In this document: positions 17,530 to 31,019 of the stretch, in pieces
Position numbering within the stretch: the stretch's first letter is position 1
How the letters are laid out: each line of letters opens with the position of its first letter
Assembly (NCBI RefSeq): GCF_016808095.1
Contig: NC_068980.1
Coordinates: 7,598,501 to 7,662,500, forward strand
DNA from: Vigna angularis
Lineage: Eukaryota > Streptophyta > Magnoliopsida > Fabales > Fabaceae
Reading direction: 5' to 3'
DNA length: 64,000 nt
Program-made: the position numbers and the translations under genes
The notes under the pieces: model-generated
The model's database searches: none
Told to the model about the DNA's origin: nothing
The model's input: only the letters and a program-made list of their open reading frames with translations

Positions 17530-18310
17530 ATAGGTCTTTCTTCCTGCACCCCTTTTTCTTCCTGCATCTCATAAAGATTGTAATTCTCAAACTATCCGTT
17601 ATTAAAATTATAATAAAGATCACTACACATTTTTATCATTTATATTTTTTGGATTTGGAAAATTTCTTTTGGAATAATTAATTCGAAAAGTATAAAAGTA
17701 TATATTCTAGCTTGAATGTGTCGGATTTCTAGAACATTCTGAAATACAATAATATAATTTTGCAACAAGTGCTTCAGTAGTCATTTCGAATTTGAAAATA
17801 TATTCAAAACACTTGTTTTAAAAAAATATATTTTGTATTTTAGATTGAGTGTTTCAGAAGATAGTTTTATATTTGGAAATATATTTTAGAACAATCAATC
17901 TATAATACAAAAAGAATTTTCAAAACTGAAGTTTTGGAATGTATTTTGAATCCAGATATGACTTCCGAAACATCTATTCTGAATTTTTTAATTATTCTGA
18001 AATGTATTTTTGAGTTTGAAATGTATTTCAAAATGTATCTCTAATAAATCTTTTTTGTAAATAATGGGCTTTCTTCTTATTCTTGTCTTATTCTTCTATA
18101 ACTTCTTTTTCTATCTATAGGAAAAGCTGTGAGTTGAAGGAGGTGGTGGAGTTTTTTAATTAAGAGAGAATGAAGAATGGAGGGATGGAGATATGGGAGG
18201 AGAAAGAGAAAGTAAGCTATGATTTTTACTTTGACCGAGGGATAAAAGGAATTTTAAAATTTAGGGAGGTGCAGAAGGAAATAAAAGGAGGTGCACGAAG
18301 TAGCAGTCCA
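17530..18310. mobile_element. Inverted-repeat (MITE-like) element, GTGCAGGAAGAA family
   Basis: The left arm near 17535-17575 carries two TTCTTCCTGCA words about 20 bases apart. The right arm near 18265-18302 carries the complement, also doubled (GAGGTGCAGAAGGAA and GAGGTGCACGAAG). Read inward the two arms align over about 40 bases. The interior is non-coding and full of short TTCGAATT/GAAATGTATTT-type words. No clear target duplication was found, so the superfamily is open. A related element is at about 23125-23566. Confidence 0.5.
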
Positions 18311-19115
18311 TCCATATCAGAAGTCGTGTCAATGACAAAAACAATATATATTTTATAGTGCCCGATAAAAGCATCACGTGTCTGATCGTAACATTCCTTT
18401 TGTATTTTGGAGTGTGTCCATAAATAGCGATGAAAATAAATGTATTTGCTATAATCGTTAAATAGCGATGAAAATATACTACTATTTTAGAAAAGACTAA
18501 CAATGCTATATTACTTATACAAAACAATCACTTAATTCATTTAATTTATTTATTAAAAATGGTAAAAATGAATTAGATCAAATTCATTTGTTTACTTTTT
18601 ATTGCTGGTCAATTATTTATGCACTATGCTTTTTTTCAAAATTAGTGAAATCTTTTTATCAATATATGGATCAAATAAACTAACTATATTTTTAGAATTA
18701 AATATTTCAAATTTTAGTATTGTTGGTTTTGGTTAATTTAATTTTAAGTGTCACATCTTTAGCTGAATTTCATTAAAGAAACATTTTAGTTTAAATTAAG
18801 GTTATTTTTTCTTCACATCAATTAGAATATTATGAATTTGATTATAACAGAGTTAACTTGTCTTTAATAGAGAAATAATTAATTTTGTTCCTATTGAAAG
18901 ATAAACATTTTACTCAAAGTCATGACATTTCTAATTATTTAGAGAGATTGAGTTTTAACCTTAAATCTTAATAGAAGTATATTTTATTCCTTTTCAATCA
19001 AGTCATTGCTCTTAACCAAAATTTCATTCATTCAACCTTAACTAAGACATCTTTATCTCAATTTTAACCTTTAAACATACCATTGGTTCAACCTCAATTA
19101 TATTATTGTTGTCTC
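18311..19115. other. Intergenic DNA, no gene recognised
   Basis: AT-rich, no supported coding sequence, RNA gene or element end. Confidence 0.55.
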
Positions 19116-19271
19116 ACTAGTACAAAATGTGTTTTTAAACTCGCACAATAAACCTCTCTTTACACCAAACCACTGTCTATTGAGACACGGTGGCAGTTTT
19201 GTTATTAAAGAGATCTTATAGGTCTTGGTTCAGACTGTTATTAACGAGATCTTATACGTCTTGGTTCAGAC
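19116..19271. mobile_element. Orphan CACTA left end with a 36-bp tandem duplication
   Basis: CACTAGTACAAAATGTG at about 19118 matches the left termini of the two complete CACTA elements in this window. No matching right terminus with a compatible 3-bp duplication was found downstream, so the element is probably truncated. Behind the end, a 36-bp unit (containing AGATCTTATA and GTCTTGGTTCAGAC) is repeated twice at 19200-19271 with two mismatches. Confidence 0.5.
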
Positions 19272-20344
19272 TAAACATTACATTATATTATTACGTTATA
19301 TTATTAGTAAACTAAAAAAATTAAAAATCATCAAACCAATTAATAATAAGTATTTATTTGGTTGGACTTAGATTTAGTATTGTATTTAAATAAAATAAAA
19401 CTACTTTGTGAATATTTTATGAAGTGGGAGAGAAAAAGAAGAAAGATAAAATAAAGAGTGTACGAAATGATGTGATAAAATATAAAAACATAATATATAA
19501 ATCAAAATCATAACCACAACAGTTTCTTACCCCTTTGCTTTCAATAAATTAAACATAAAATGAGGAATCATATATGATATGCAAAATTCTCTTAAATTTA
19601 TAAATTCGTTCCTTTCCTTGTTTTTCCATCGAAAAAGGTGTAAGGTTTAAGCATAGAATTTTCATTATAGAAGTTATAGTCTTTATGAAAAAAAGAATAA
19701 GACATGAAAAGAGCAAAACCTTATTGGGAACACTGCCAACTACTTCCAAAGTTTAATATATATAAATTTAATAGTTGCAGCAATTTATCTCCATATATTA
19801 TATATTATGAAATCTTTATTAATTTCCTTACCAAAAAAGAAACTGAAAAATGTATTCGCCATTCAAAGCAAATGCACCAAATATTCATTCAGGTCAATGA
19901 CAGCAAAAACTCCAAAGCTAAAAAATTAATTAACACATCAGAGAGAGCTCTTAGCAAAAGATAAAAATTGTTTTGGTATATAAATCTGGCAGCGAACGCT
20001 CCAGATAGAACATTCAAGGTATGATTTTTTATTTTTTTACTAATCGTGAGATAAGTGTAATTAATTGATCCCTAATCATCAAGTGTTATTAATTTCTTTT
20101 AGGGTTTGTTGGTGATATCCGTAGAGAATATAAAGTAACAACACGTATAATAACTCTTAATAATAGTTAGTTTGTTAAATATACACAAAAACATTGCAAA
20201 TGGTGTTAGAATAAACATAAAATTGTATGATTCTAGAAACATAATATGAAATAGGAGTAATACATTATTGAGTGAGGGTGTATCTCTACCATCCGATTTC
20301 AATTGTGAAAACGGAGTCGTTTTTGGAAGAACCTGGAAATGAGT
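19272..20344. other. Intergenic DNA downstream of the EF-hand gene
   Basis: AT-rich, no recognised gene. It includes the presumed 3' UTR of the minus-strand EF-hand gene next to 20345. Confidence 0.55.
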
Positions 20345-20680
20345 TCAAAGGGAAGCGTTATTGTTATGGTGAAGAGCCTGTTGGAGCCAAAACCAAGAGT
20401 CCTGCATCAACTGTGGACTCAATCTGAACATCAAAACGCAGAACTCCATCTGAGAGAGTGCACCATCACCGTCCAGATCTCCTTCCCTCATCATGCTCGC
20501 AAGCTCTTCCTCTTTAAAATCCTGCAAACCCATCGTAGCAGAGTTCTTCCTCAAACTCTCCAAGGTGATCACCCCCTTCTCCTTGTCCATCAGCACCTGA
20601 AACCCCTTGCAAAGCTCATCAATCAGTCCCTCACCGCCCAGTTTACCGGCGATCACCGGTAGCAAGTCTTCGAATTCCAT
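20345..20680 (-). CDS. PBP1: PBP1/KIC-type single EF-hand calcium-binding protein
   Basis: This is a small intronless calcium sensor. In Arabidopsis the family binds the kinase PINOID (PBP1) or the kinesin KCBP (KIC), linking calcium to auxin transport or trichome cytoskeleton. The product from ATG 20680 is 111 residues. Residues 6-30 match the family N-terminus (LLPVIAGKLGGEGLIDEL). There is one canonical EF loop at residues 68-79 (DLDGDGALSQME, acidic at 1, 3, 5 and 12), followed by the conserved FCVLMFRLSP. An ATG four codons upstream (20692) is possible; I prefer 20680 because it begins directly before the conserved block. The similarity is closer to PBP1 than to KIC. The family is firm, the specific partner is inferred. 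Confidence 0.9.
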   Translation of the reverse strand: MEFEDLLPVIAGKLGGEGLIDELCKGFQVLMDKEKGVITLESLRKNSATMGLQDFKEEELASMMREGDLDGDGALSQMEFCVLMFRLSPQLMQDSWFWLQQALHHNNNASL

Positions 20681-20750
20681 TCCCGGGCTCAAAAATAAAG
20701 GGTATAGATTTTAGAATGTGAATGTGTTGTAGGCGATGACTCTTGGGATG

Positions 20751-20758
20751 TTTATATA
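20751..20758 (-). promoter_or_regulatory. Putative TATA box of the PBP1-like gene
   Basis: TATATAAA on the minus strand lies about 70 bases upstream of the chosen start codon. This fits a transcription start near 20725 and a short leader of roughly 45 bases. Confidence 0.6.
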
Positions 20759-20759
20759 G

Positions 20760-23120
<2,361 letters not shown>

Positions 23121-23124
23121 TATT

Positions 23125-23566
23125 AAAGGATGATTCTTCCCGCATCTTCCTTTTTTCTTTCTATATTTTTCATAGTTTTTATTAATTGATGAAATGACAA
23201 TTTTATCTCTATTTTCTTTTCTTACATCCTGTCAGTTTCCAGTTCTTCAACTCTTTCAGCGCTGCACCTCTTCTGGTGGTGGGTACATGGTGAATCTTAT
23301 TTTAATTTAATTCTGAATATATATAATTTGAAAGATATTATAAAAGTTTTAAATGAGTTATAAAATGCACATTCGAAAATGTATCTTTTAAATATAATTT
23401 TTCAAAACATATTTTTGAATATGAAAATATTTTTTGAATTATCCTAATTTATTTAAAAAAGAGAGGTGGGAGTAATTTTTTATCTTTTATTATAATTTAA
23501 ATGAAAAATAATTCAGAATTTGAATTATATGGAGGTGCAGAAAAAAGGAGGGTGCAGGAAGAAACG
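23125..23566. mobile_element. Second inverted-repeat (MITE-like) element, GTGCAGGAAGAA family
   Basis: The left arm, GATTCTTCCCGCATCTTCC then TTTTTTC, mirrors the right arm GAAAAAAGGAGGGTGCAGG then AAGAAAC at 23533-23566, with few mismatches over about 26 bases. The arms match the arms of the 17530-18310 element. The interior is non-coding and AT-rich. Target duplication not resolved. Confidence 0.45.
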
Positions 23567-24244
23567 AGTATTTTCAGATAGGGCAGTGAAGGCCCGTCAA
23601 CTTGAAGATGTGGTTTGTAAAGGCCCATCAATGAGAATGAGAATGAAAATAGAAATGGCCTGGGTGCTGTTTAAACTGAAATGAAAATGAAGATTTTGAA
23701 GGAATTTCTTTTGGAAACAATGTGTTCCAATGAGACAAGCGTAAACAAATATTTTATACACGAGTTATTCTTTGAATCTTTTAAATGGTTTAACCAGTTA
23801 ACTTAGGAAAAAATTTCACCTACAGAGAACATCACATAGTCTAACGGATACCATAGGCGACAATATTGTTCATAGTAATAATAGAGATTGCAGGTGAATA
23901 ATAAACAGTCAAGTTTGAATAAAAATACATCTTCAAAAGGAAATCATTTTTTTTACCTCTCATATTGCAGAATCGTTTGGTAGAGGCTATCCAATCACAT
24001 TTGCAAATTCCATATTATTACACTTTGTTTGGGATCTTTTACATTTCTAATTTGAGGTTAGAACAACCTAATAAAAAATTATGATGTACTTAAAACTTTT
24101 AACATTTCTATGAATAGATTCTAAAACTAACAGAATCTAGTCTAAGTTTTCGTTAGACACGAGTTTATTAATCCCTTGATCTAACTTTCTCCTTCTCATT
24201 TCATATAAGTCTCTCTCCCTATAAATTTATCTCTTTCAAACTTC

Positions 24245-25246
24245 CACTAGTATAAAAAGATATTATAACATAATTATATTTAATTTTCAAGTAATAAATT
24301 TCGACTTCAAAAATAAGTAATAATATTTTTGTAAATATTTTGTCCAAATTAAAGTTGAATTTATTCACAATAAACATCAATTTAGCTTTTAACATTAATC
24401 TTAATCAGACATTAAATGTTATCAGAATGTATGTTGGTCTAAAACTGATGTTAAAAACTAAATTAACTTGTGAATAGGTATGACGTCAAATATTATTTTA
24501 AAATTTTAGAAGCAATTTCAACATCCTCATCTTTTCCCTCATACGAAACCTCCCACCTAAACTTGTAGGAGAAAATTCTTCAACCCATTTCACTTTATCT
24601 ATCGATTGTGGTGTTTGTTTGGGCATAAACTTTCATTTTCTTCCATTACATTTCTCATTAAGATTGGTGTTTTCATTCACTAGTCATTATTACGTGCCTT
24701 AAAGATTGCGTTTTTGCGGCTTAAGATTAACCTTGAGTTTTGTAAATTTTAAATTGTCATAACTTTTGGTATATATCATACATGGAGATGCTCCAAAAAT
24801 GAAAGCTGTTGGAAATGGAGTGATGAACACGCTAAACATCGTTTAAGATTTTTTTTTTCTGAAATGTTATGGAATTTTTAAAAATTCATAGTTTAAGGAA
24901 TTTTTGTATCATTATTTTCTCCTATTTTTTTATACCTTACACTTTTATTTTAGATATCTATACTACTTCTAAAATTTTATAAATTTTTGTGGTGTATTCT
25001 TGTATTGTATACTGATTTTTTGTCATTGTTTTACTAAAGGGAAGTATCGAAAAAAAATTAACAAAAAAACACACAATTTGACGTTTGTTGTTCCTACAAG
25101 AGAAGTTAATAATATTTGTTATAATGCAACTATGTTTGTTAAGAGACAACAGACGCCAATTTGATGTCTCTGGCTATAAGGTTGGACCTTTAATAGACAT
25201 CAAAAGCCTAAAATAACATATGTTAAAAAAACCTTTTGTGTTAGTG
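24245..25246. mobile_element. Short non-autonomous CACTA element with 3-bp TSD
   Basis: The left end reads CACTAGTATAAAAAG; the right end read inward is CACTAACACAAAAGG. The trinucleotide ttc flanks both ends (24242-24244 and 25247-25249). Its ends match those of the 7024-7822 element: one end of each is CACTAGTAT, the other CACTAAC, so they belong to one family with asymmetric termini. The 1002-bp interior has subterminal GACGTC/GATGTC/GACATC words and no transposase frame. Confidence 0.75.
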
Positions 25247-25249
25247 TTC

Positions 25250-26990
25250 CTTAAAATAACATGAAAAGTACTTTTTGGTTACTATAAATAACAAGTTGTG
25301 CTCAGCTCCGTATCAGCGCCACATCAAAAAATGGTTAGGAACCGAAGATCTATTCAAATAACCAAATTAGTATTCCAACTTAGTGAAGGGTTTAAAAATA
25401 GGTTTTAGTATTAGATTGAATATCAGTTCGCTCAAATGATTAGATTCTCAATTCTCTAATTCAACATCAATTCTAATAAAAAAACACATATTATACAACA
25501 ATCACAACAACAATTCCACATTGAATACCAATTTGCTCAAATGATCATATTCTAAATTCTCCAATTCAACATCAATTCCAATAAAAACAAGCATATATTA
25601 TACAACAATCACAACAACAACTCCACATACCAAAATGAATAATTCAAACCAAACCAAACATGCAATTTAAATTAACAACACATCAACAAATTTAAATTAG
25701 ATAATTAGCTTTCCTTACCTACTATAACCAAAAATCATTCTTACAGTTCAGAGAACTCTATCTGTTCCTACAAATCATCATATAATCATGATCAGTACAT
25801 CATAATGTTAGCATCATTTATCAATAGAGTTTTGTAGAATACTCAAATGATACATGTGACAAAACGATACTCATATGCATTGGAAAACACATAAAATAAA
25901 GAAAAAAAACATAAATTAACCTACTCTTTTACAAGAACTGATAGAATATAGTTGAAGACCCCGTCTTAGTGATCACTTAAGTATTTCGTGATCTTCAAAC
26001 AAATGAACAAAAGATAAAAAGACTTAAAGAGATGATAGATAATCTTTAGAGAAAGAATTTTAGAGTAATAATATTCTTCTACCTAATAAACTCATTAATT
26101 AAAATTCTATTTAAACGGTTGAACTTTTGATATTACAGTAAACATCATTTAAAACATCCTATCACATCTAATACGTTATTTCCTATGCTCTTACACGTAT
26201 TATCATAAATGTGTTACATTAAACTAAAGAAAAGTTACTAATATATGCTAATAAAATAAAATAAAAAACCTTTAGATTTATATAACAATTTATAATTTAT
26301 TCACAATGTAACTTTTATAATATTTATAATATTTAACAATTAAATAATTCAAGTTTTTTTTAATCAAAATTATTCATTTTTATATATAAATTCTTTTATG
26401 ATTTTTAGTTAATTTAATCTGTAACTACATACAAAGATACATCTTTTGTTTTTCAATTTTATCCTCTTAATTATTATTTTTTTAAATTTAAATAGTTATT
26501 TACAATAAAAATATTATTTTTCAGTCTTTGTAATTAATTTATTTTAATTCGAATAATTATTTATTATAAAATATTTATTTACTTTTTTAACATTTAGTAA
26601 CTAGTTTTCAAATTAAAATAATTATTCATAATAAAAAAATTATTTACATAATATTACTTCTAATATTTTTTATATCAATAACTTAAATTTATTTTATCTA
26701 TAATTATATCTATATACATTTTTTTAATTTTAATTTTTAATTACTACTTCTAAAATTTAAATAATTTGTAGACGTGCCTAGTATTTTTAAATACAATATA
26801 GAAATGATTAGATTATTACAAGAAAAAATAAGTATTGAGTTTAAAATATACGAAATGTCAATATTATTTAAAAATAAGAATGAATCTCATTCAGAAGAAT
26901 TTTAAAACTATAAGATTATCATTTAACATGTTCAAAGAGATAAGTGATCAGTGCAATCTTCTAAAATAACTTATACTCACTATTATAAAT
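25250..26990. other. Intergenic AT-rich DNA, no gene recognised
   Basis: No supported gene. The phrase ATTCTCTAATTCAACATCAA recurs in similar form about 110 bases apart (25445-25620), together with ACAACAATCACAACAACAA, which indicates a local two-copy degenerate tandem duplication. Confidence 0.55.
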
Positions 26991-27179
26991 AAACATTATG
27001 TGTGTGTATGAGGTACATAAACATAAACATTAGCAGATAAAAAATAAAACATTAGCTCTCTGTATATATAGATTCCCGGTCCCTATAAAAGAGGTTAAAA
27101 CAATACAAAAAATCCTAACTTGTTATAAAATACAACTAAAATAACAAGATATAGATTTCATGTAAGGTTTCGTCGCGTA

Positions 27180-30100
27180 CTATCGACCTTGTTCGTAACT
27201 GCTATCAAATTGCAGAATTGTTTCTGGTTTACTAGAAGAAGAAGCTGAACTTGAATAACGCTTGTTCATAAAAAATGTTGGCTGGGTGGGAATTGGCATG
27301 GTTGTTGTCTCTACGTCAAGCATGTACAAAACATTTGACATAGTGGGTCGATTACTTGGTTCATCTTGTATGCACAATAATCCAACAACTGCACATTTGA
27401 AAAATTGATTTTCGTTGCATGTTTCACCAAGACTAGAATCCATTAAATCCAGTATCTTGTTCTCTGACCATAAGTTCCATGCCTGATAAATATAATGTCA
27501 AGAAAAAATGAATCAGAAGTCAATATAAGTCACAAAAACAACACAAGACAGCAACACAATAAACATACATAACCCAAAAGGCTAGAAATTTGATTGGACT
27601 CATAGAATCCTGTGTTCCTTTTTCCACTAAGAATCTCCAGTAGGACCACCCCAAAGCTGAAAACATCAGATTTCACTGAAAAAAGTCCATCCAAAGCATA
27701 CTCTGGAGCCATGTATCCACTTCAAGAAAAAAACAATAAAAGTTTTTATGTGTAGCAAGAATGTATGGAACATCATATTCAGAAAAATAACAATGTCAGA
27801 GTACTTGGGGAACTTACTAGGTTCCCATCACTCTCCCTGTACTTGCTTCCGTTTCTTTTCCTCCAAATATTTTGGCAAGACCAAAGTCAGATATCTTTGG
27901 ATTCATTTCCTCGTCTAAGAGAACGTTGCTGGTTTTCATGTCTCTATGAATCACTCTCAATCTAGAGTCTTGATGAAGGTATAGCATGCCTCGTGCTATG
28001 CCTACTATTATCTCAAACCGCATCGACCAATCCAACAGTATAGTTCGACTACGGTCTTTCAACGTATGCATTACACATTTCAAATGAAGAACAAGGTTAG
28101 CGAAGTTGTGGTTGTAATAATTAGAGAATAGGTTGTGTGATGGAGTATGGAGTCTCACCAAATATAAATGAGTCCAAGCTCTTATTTGGCATGTATTCAT
28201 AAAGTAAGATTTTTTCATCCCCTTTTATGCAGTAGCCCCTCAGTCTAACAAGGTTCCGATGTTGAAGTTTGGCAATCAAAATAACCTCATTTTTGAATTC
28301 TTGCAGGCCTTGAGTGGAAACACTTGAAAGTCTCTTTACAGCTATTTCTTGACCTCCTGGAAACGTTCCCTGGATAAAAAGGTTTCCATACATTATATCA
28401 TGAGAAGATTTTGCATGGATTCAATGCAAGGTCGGTGATAAAGTTTGATGAACTGAACAAATCACCTTATAAACAGGTCCATAACCTCCTCTTCCGAGCT
28501 TGTTAGAATCCGAGAAATTATCTGTAGCTGCGAGAATGCTTGCAAAAGTGTAAAAGGGAACTTCAATGCCTTCGATGTCTTTTTCTTCTAAACTTCCTAA
28601 GCCAATCAAACCTTTCACATGTCTTTCACTCTCATACAAGCTCTCCTGAATACGGGTGCTTGCTCGATCTTAACTCCGTACCAACAGATACATAGGTTTT
28701 CATTATCTGTGTGAAGATATAAGATTTTTAATTCAACATGCAAAACTTCAAATTATTACCATGTTTAAGGGAATTTTTCTTTCTCCAGACGATGCCAAAT
28801 GCTATTATGCATGTCACAGCAGCCAGGGAACCAAGAGTTGCTAAAAGAATCAATTCTAGTCTAGTTGAGTGATTTCCTGGTTGCTCTTCTGTCGCAGAAA
28901 GGAAAAAAAAACGCAGAAAGTATGAGGGCAAACACCATTATAACTGTACTACCAAAATACCATTATAATCCTTTTAATCTGGCGATATTTTTTCGGTACT
29001 AAAGGAGAAAAATAGAAAAGTGGATAGGGTTATAACAAAATCCTAACCTTGGGTGCAGCTCATTAATGTGTTATTCCAATTATAGTTTGAATTACAAAGG
29101 CACCTACTTCCACCTTCCCCTGTTGCTCTGCATGTTGAATTTGGCCAACTAATGCAGTCTGTACGCTGACTACAGGGGGGTTCTGGCGCTGGTAACCAAC
29201 TGATTTTTATTACGGCATCTTCATTGTACTGAGCTACCTTAAACGGAAAATCAGTGCTATTCTGACTGCTGAAACTGTAATTGAAGGAATAGAAATCGTC
29301 TGTTTGAATGGCAAACATTCTGGAATCTTCATCGATCCAAGTTACTGGGTATGATATACGTCCGGGAATCATAAAACTAACTTTGCCAGTGGAATTGTCG
29401 CAATTGAACTTGTTGTACATGGGGTCTCCACAGTTTGGTCCAGTGCTCAGCGGATAGGGAATGACATATGTGCCGCAAGGTTCACACGATTTAGCAGTTG
29501 GTGCTACACAACAACAATTAATAATTCAGCCATAAATCATGTTCCATAGTTTACCTTTCAATCCATCCCTTAAACTGATGAGTCAATACAATATGACCTA
29601 TGAATATCATCTAGAAGTTTCAACTATTCGAATTAACAATATATAAATTACCTATATCTGATGTTTTAACCAAGATAGAAAGATCACTACCGCGCGCGTA
29701 CTTCTCAACAACAAGAGAAGGTAAAGGCCGCGTCCAGATTCTGCACGAGTATAAATTATCGTCGCGATTGGTCGAAAGATTAAATGAATATGCTTGGCAC
29801 TGTGATTCGGGACACATGTCGATGCAGATGGATTGGCATTCTGCTTCTGTTTGAGCAGGAATTTGTTGGTCTGGGTCGCCCACTTTTATCTTGGTTAAGT
29901 TCAGGAACATCACGTCCTTGTTGGTACACGATCCTGATTTTCTCACACATCCTTTGGACTCGGATTCTCCATCAGAACGAGAATCATGAATACGACTGAA
30001 TCCTGGCAAACATTTGCACTGAATGAAGTTATCTCTGGTACATAGGCTGAAGCTCCCACAATAGTCAGGTAGGTCACAGTTGTTCTCTGGCGCCGACCAT

Positions 30101-30936
30101 ATCTTAGTCCAATTTGATTCTGCCTCATCCCACTCCAGAAACACTATCTCCCCGCTAGAATTCATCAAAAGCCTTGATTTATAGTACACATAAGGTTTTG
30201 ATACGAATAGTGTTTTGTTAGAATAATTATACGTTTTAGTATTCCAGGTGTCGTTGTTCAACAAATTAAATACCTTCTGGGAAGCCGCTTCTGTGTCATA
30301 TTCATCAAGTGCCAAGTGGATTTGTGATTGATATTGCACAACGAAGCTCCGTGTCTCAGCCTTTTGAGTCAGCTTGAAGGTGAAGTTCCCAGGTGCTGGG
30401 TTAGAGGAGTCTCTCCAACAAGTCAACGACAAAGTCGCATCCATTTTCATGCCGGGAAGAAACGTGTCTGTTGGGTTCTGGAAGCTTTCCCACAGGTATG
30501 TCGCTTCAGAGTCATCCTCTTTTAGTACTAGATTCCCAGAATCTAGGAGCTGCAGTGTTCTGTTAGAGGACGAGGATGCTCCAAGTTCAGAAGACCAGAG
30601 GCTTCTGAATGCATATTCTACCACCAGATTTCCATCCTCCGCAATTCGAAAAACTCCACCGGAATCTGGAACAGGATGATCTCTGTTGGCAACCCACACG
30701 ACTGTTTGTGGTTCCAAGGCGTGATACCAAATCCCCAGGTATTTCCCTCCACTTTTTTCAGCAGGAGAAAAGAAGCCCAGCTCAAATGTGGCGTTAGATG
30801 AAACAAGGTTTCCTTGGGAGTCCTGAGTTATGTTCTGGTTAGCCTTCAGAGCATCTCCACCCAAACATATATCGAAGCATATCGGCAGCCAGAGAAGAAG
30901 AAAGGAGAAAGACAACACAATCTCTTCACTTTTCAT
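27180..30936 (-). CDS. G-type lectin S-receptor-like Ser/Thr kinase, array gene 1
   Basis: This is a single-pass plasma-membrane receptor kinase of the At4g03230 type; the ligand is unknown. Exons (minus): 30936-29652, 29503-29048, 28888-28760, 28668-28466, 28369-28159, 28055-27818, 27719-27569, 27482-27180. All introns are GT/AG and the lengths sum to 2976 nt, giving 991 residues without a break. Order: signal peptide (about 1-26), bulb-type lectin domain (about 30-155, with WVANRD), S-locus glycoprotein/EGF region with DYCGSF, PAN/apple domain, a second Cys-rich module (exon 2, [13 protein letters not shown]), membrane helix (exon 3) and kinase (exons 4-8). The Gly loop is [11 protein letters not shown], with Lys703, HRDMK (Asp800) and DFG (Asp818), so catalysis looks intact. 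Oddity: the intron-3 acceptor is AAG where gene 2 has CAG. Tail SSYEQGR. Confidence 0.93.
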
Positions 30937-31019
30937 TGCTATAACAAGCCTTCTACGATCTATCTGATCCTTCTTCCCAAAATTTTGACACCAAATGCTA
31001 TAAAATCAACTACTATTTC

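Noticed and set aside
27765..27965. 66-codon plus-strand frame identical to one at 37304-37504
   Set aside because: Antisense to exon 6 and intron 6; the identity reflects duplication of the kinase genes.
30328..30797. Overlapping plus-strand frames repeated at 39877-40697 and 50089-50538
   Set aside because: Antisense shadows of the conserved exon 1 in the three receptor kinases. They recur only because the sense exon is conserved.
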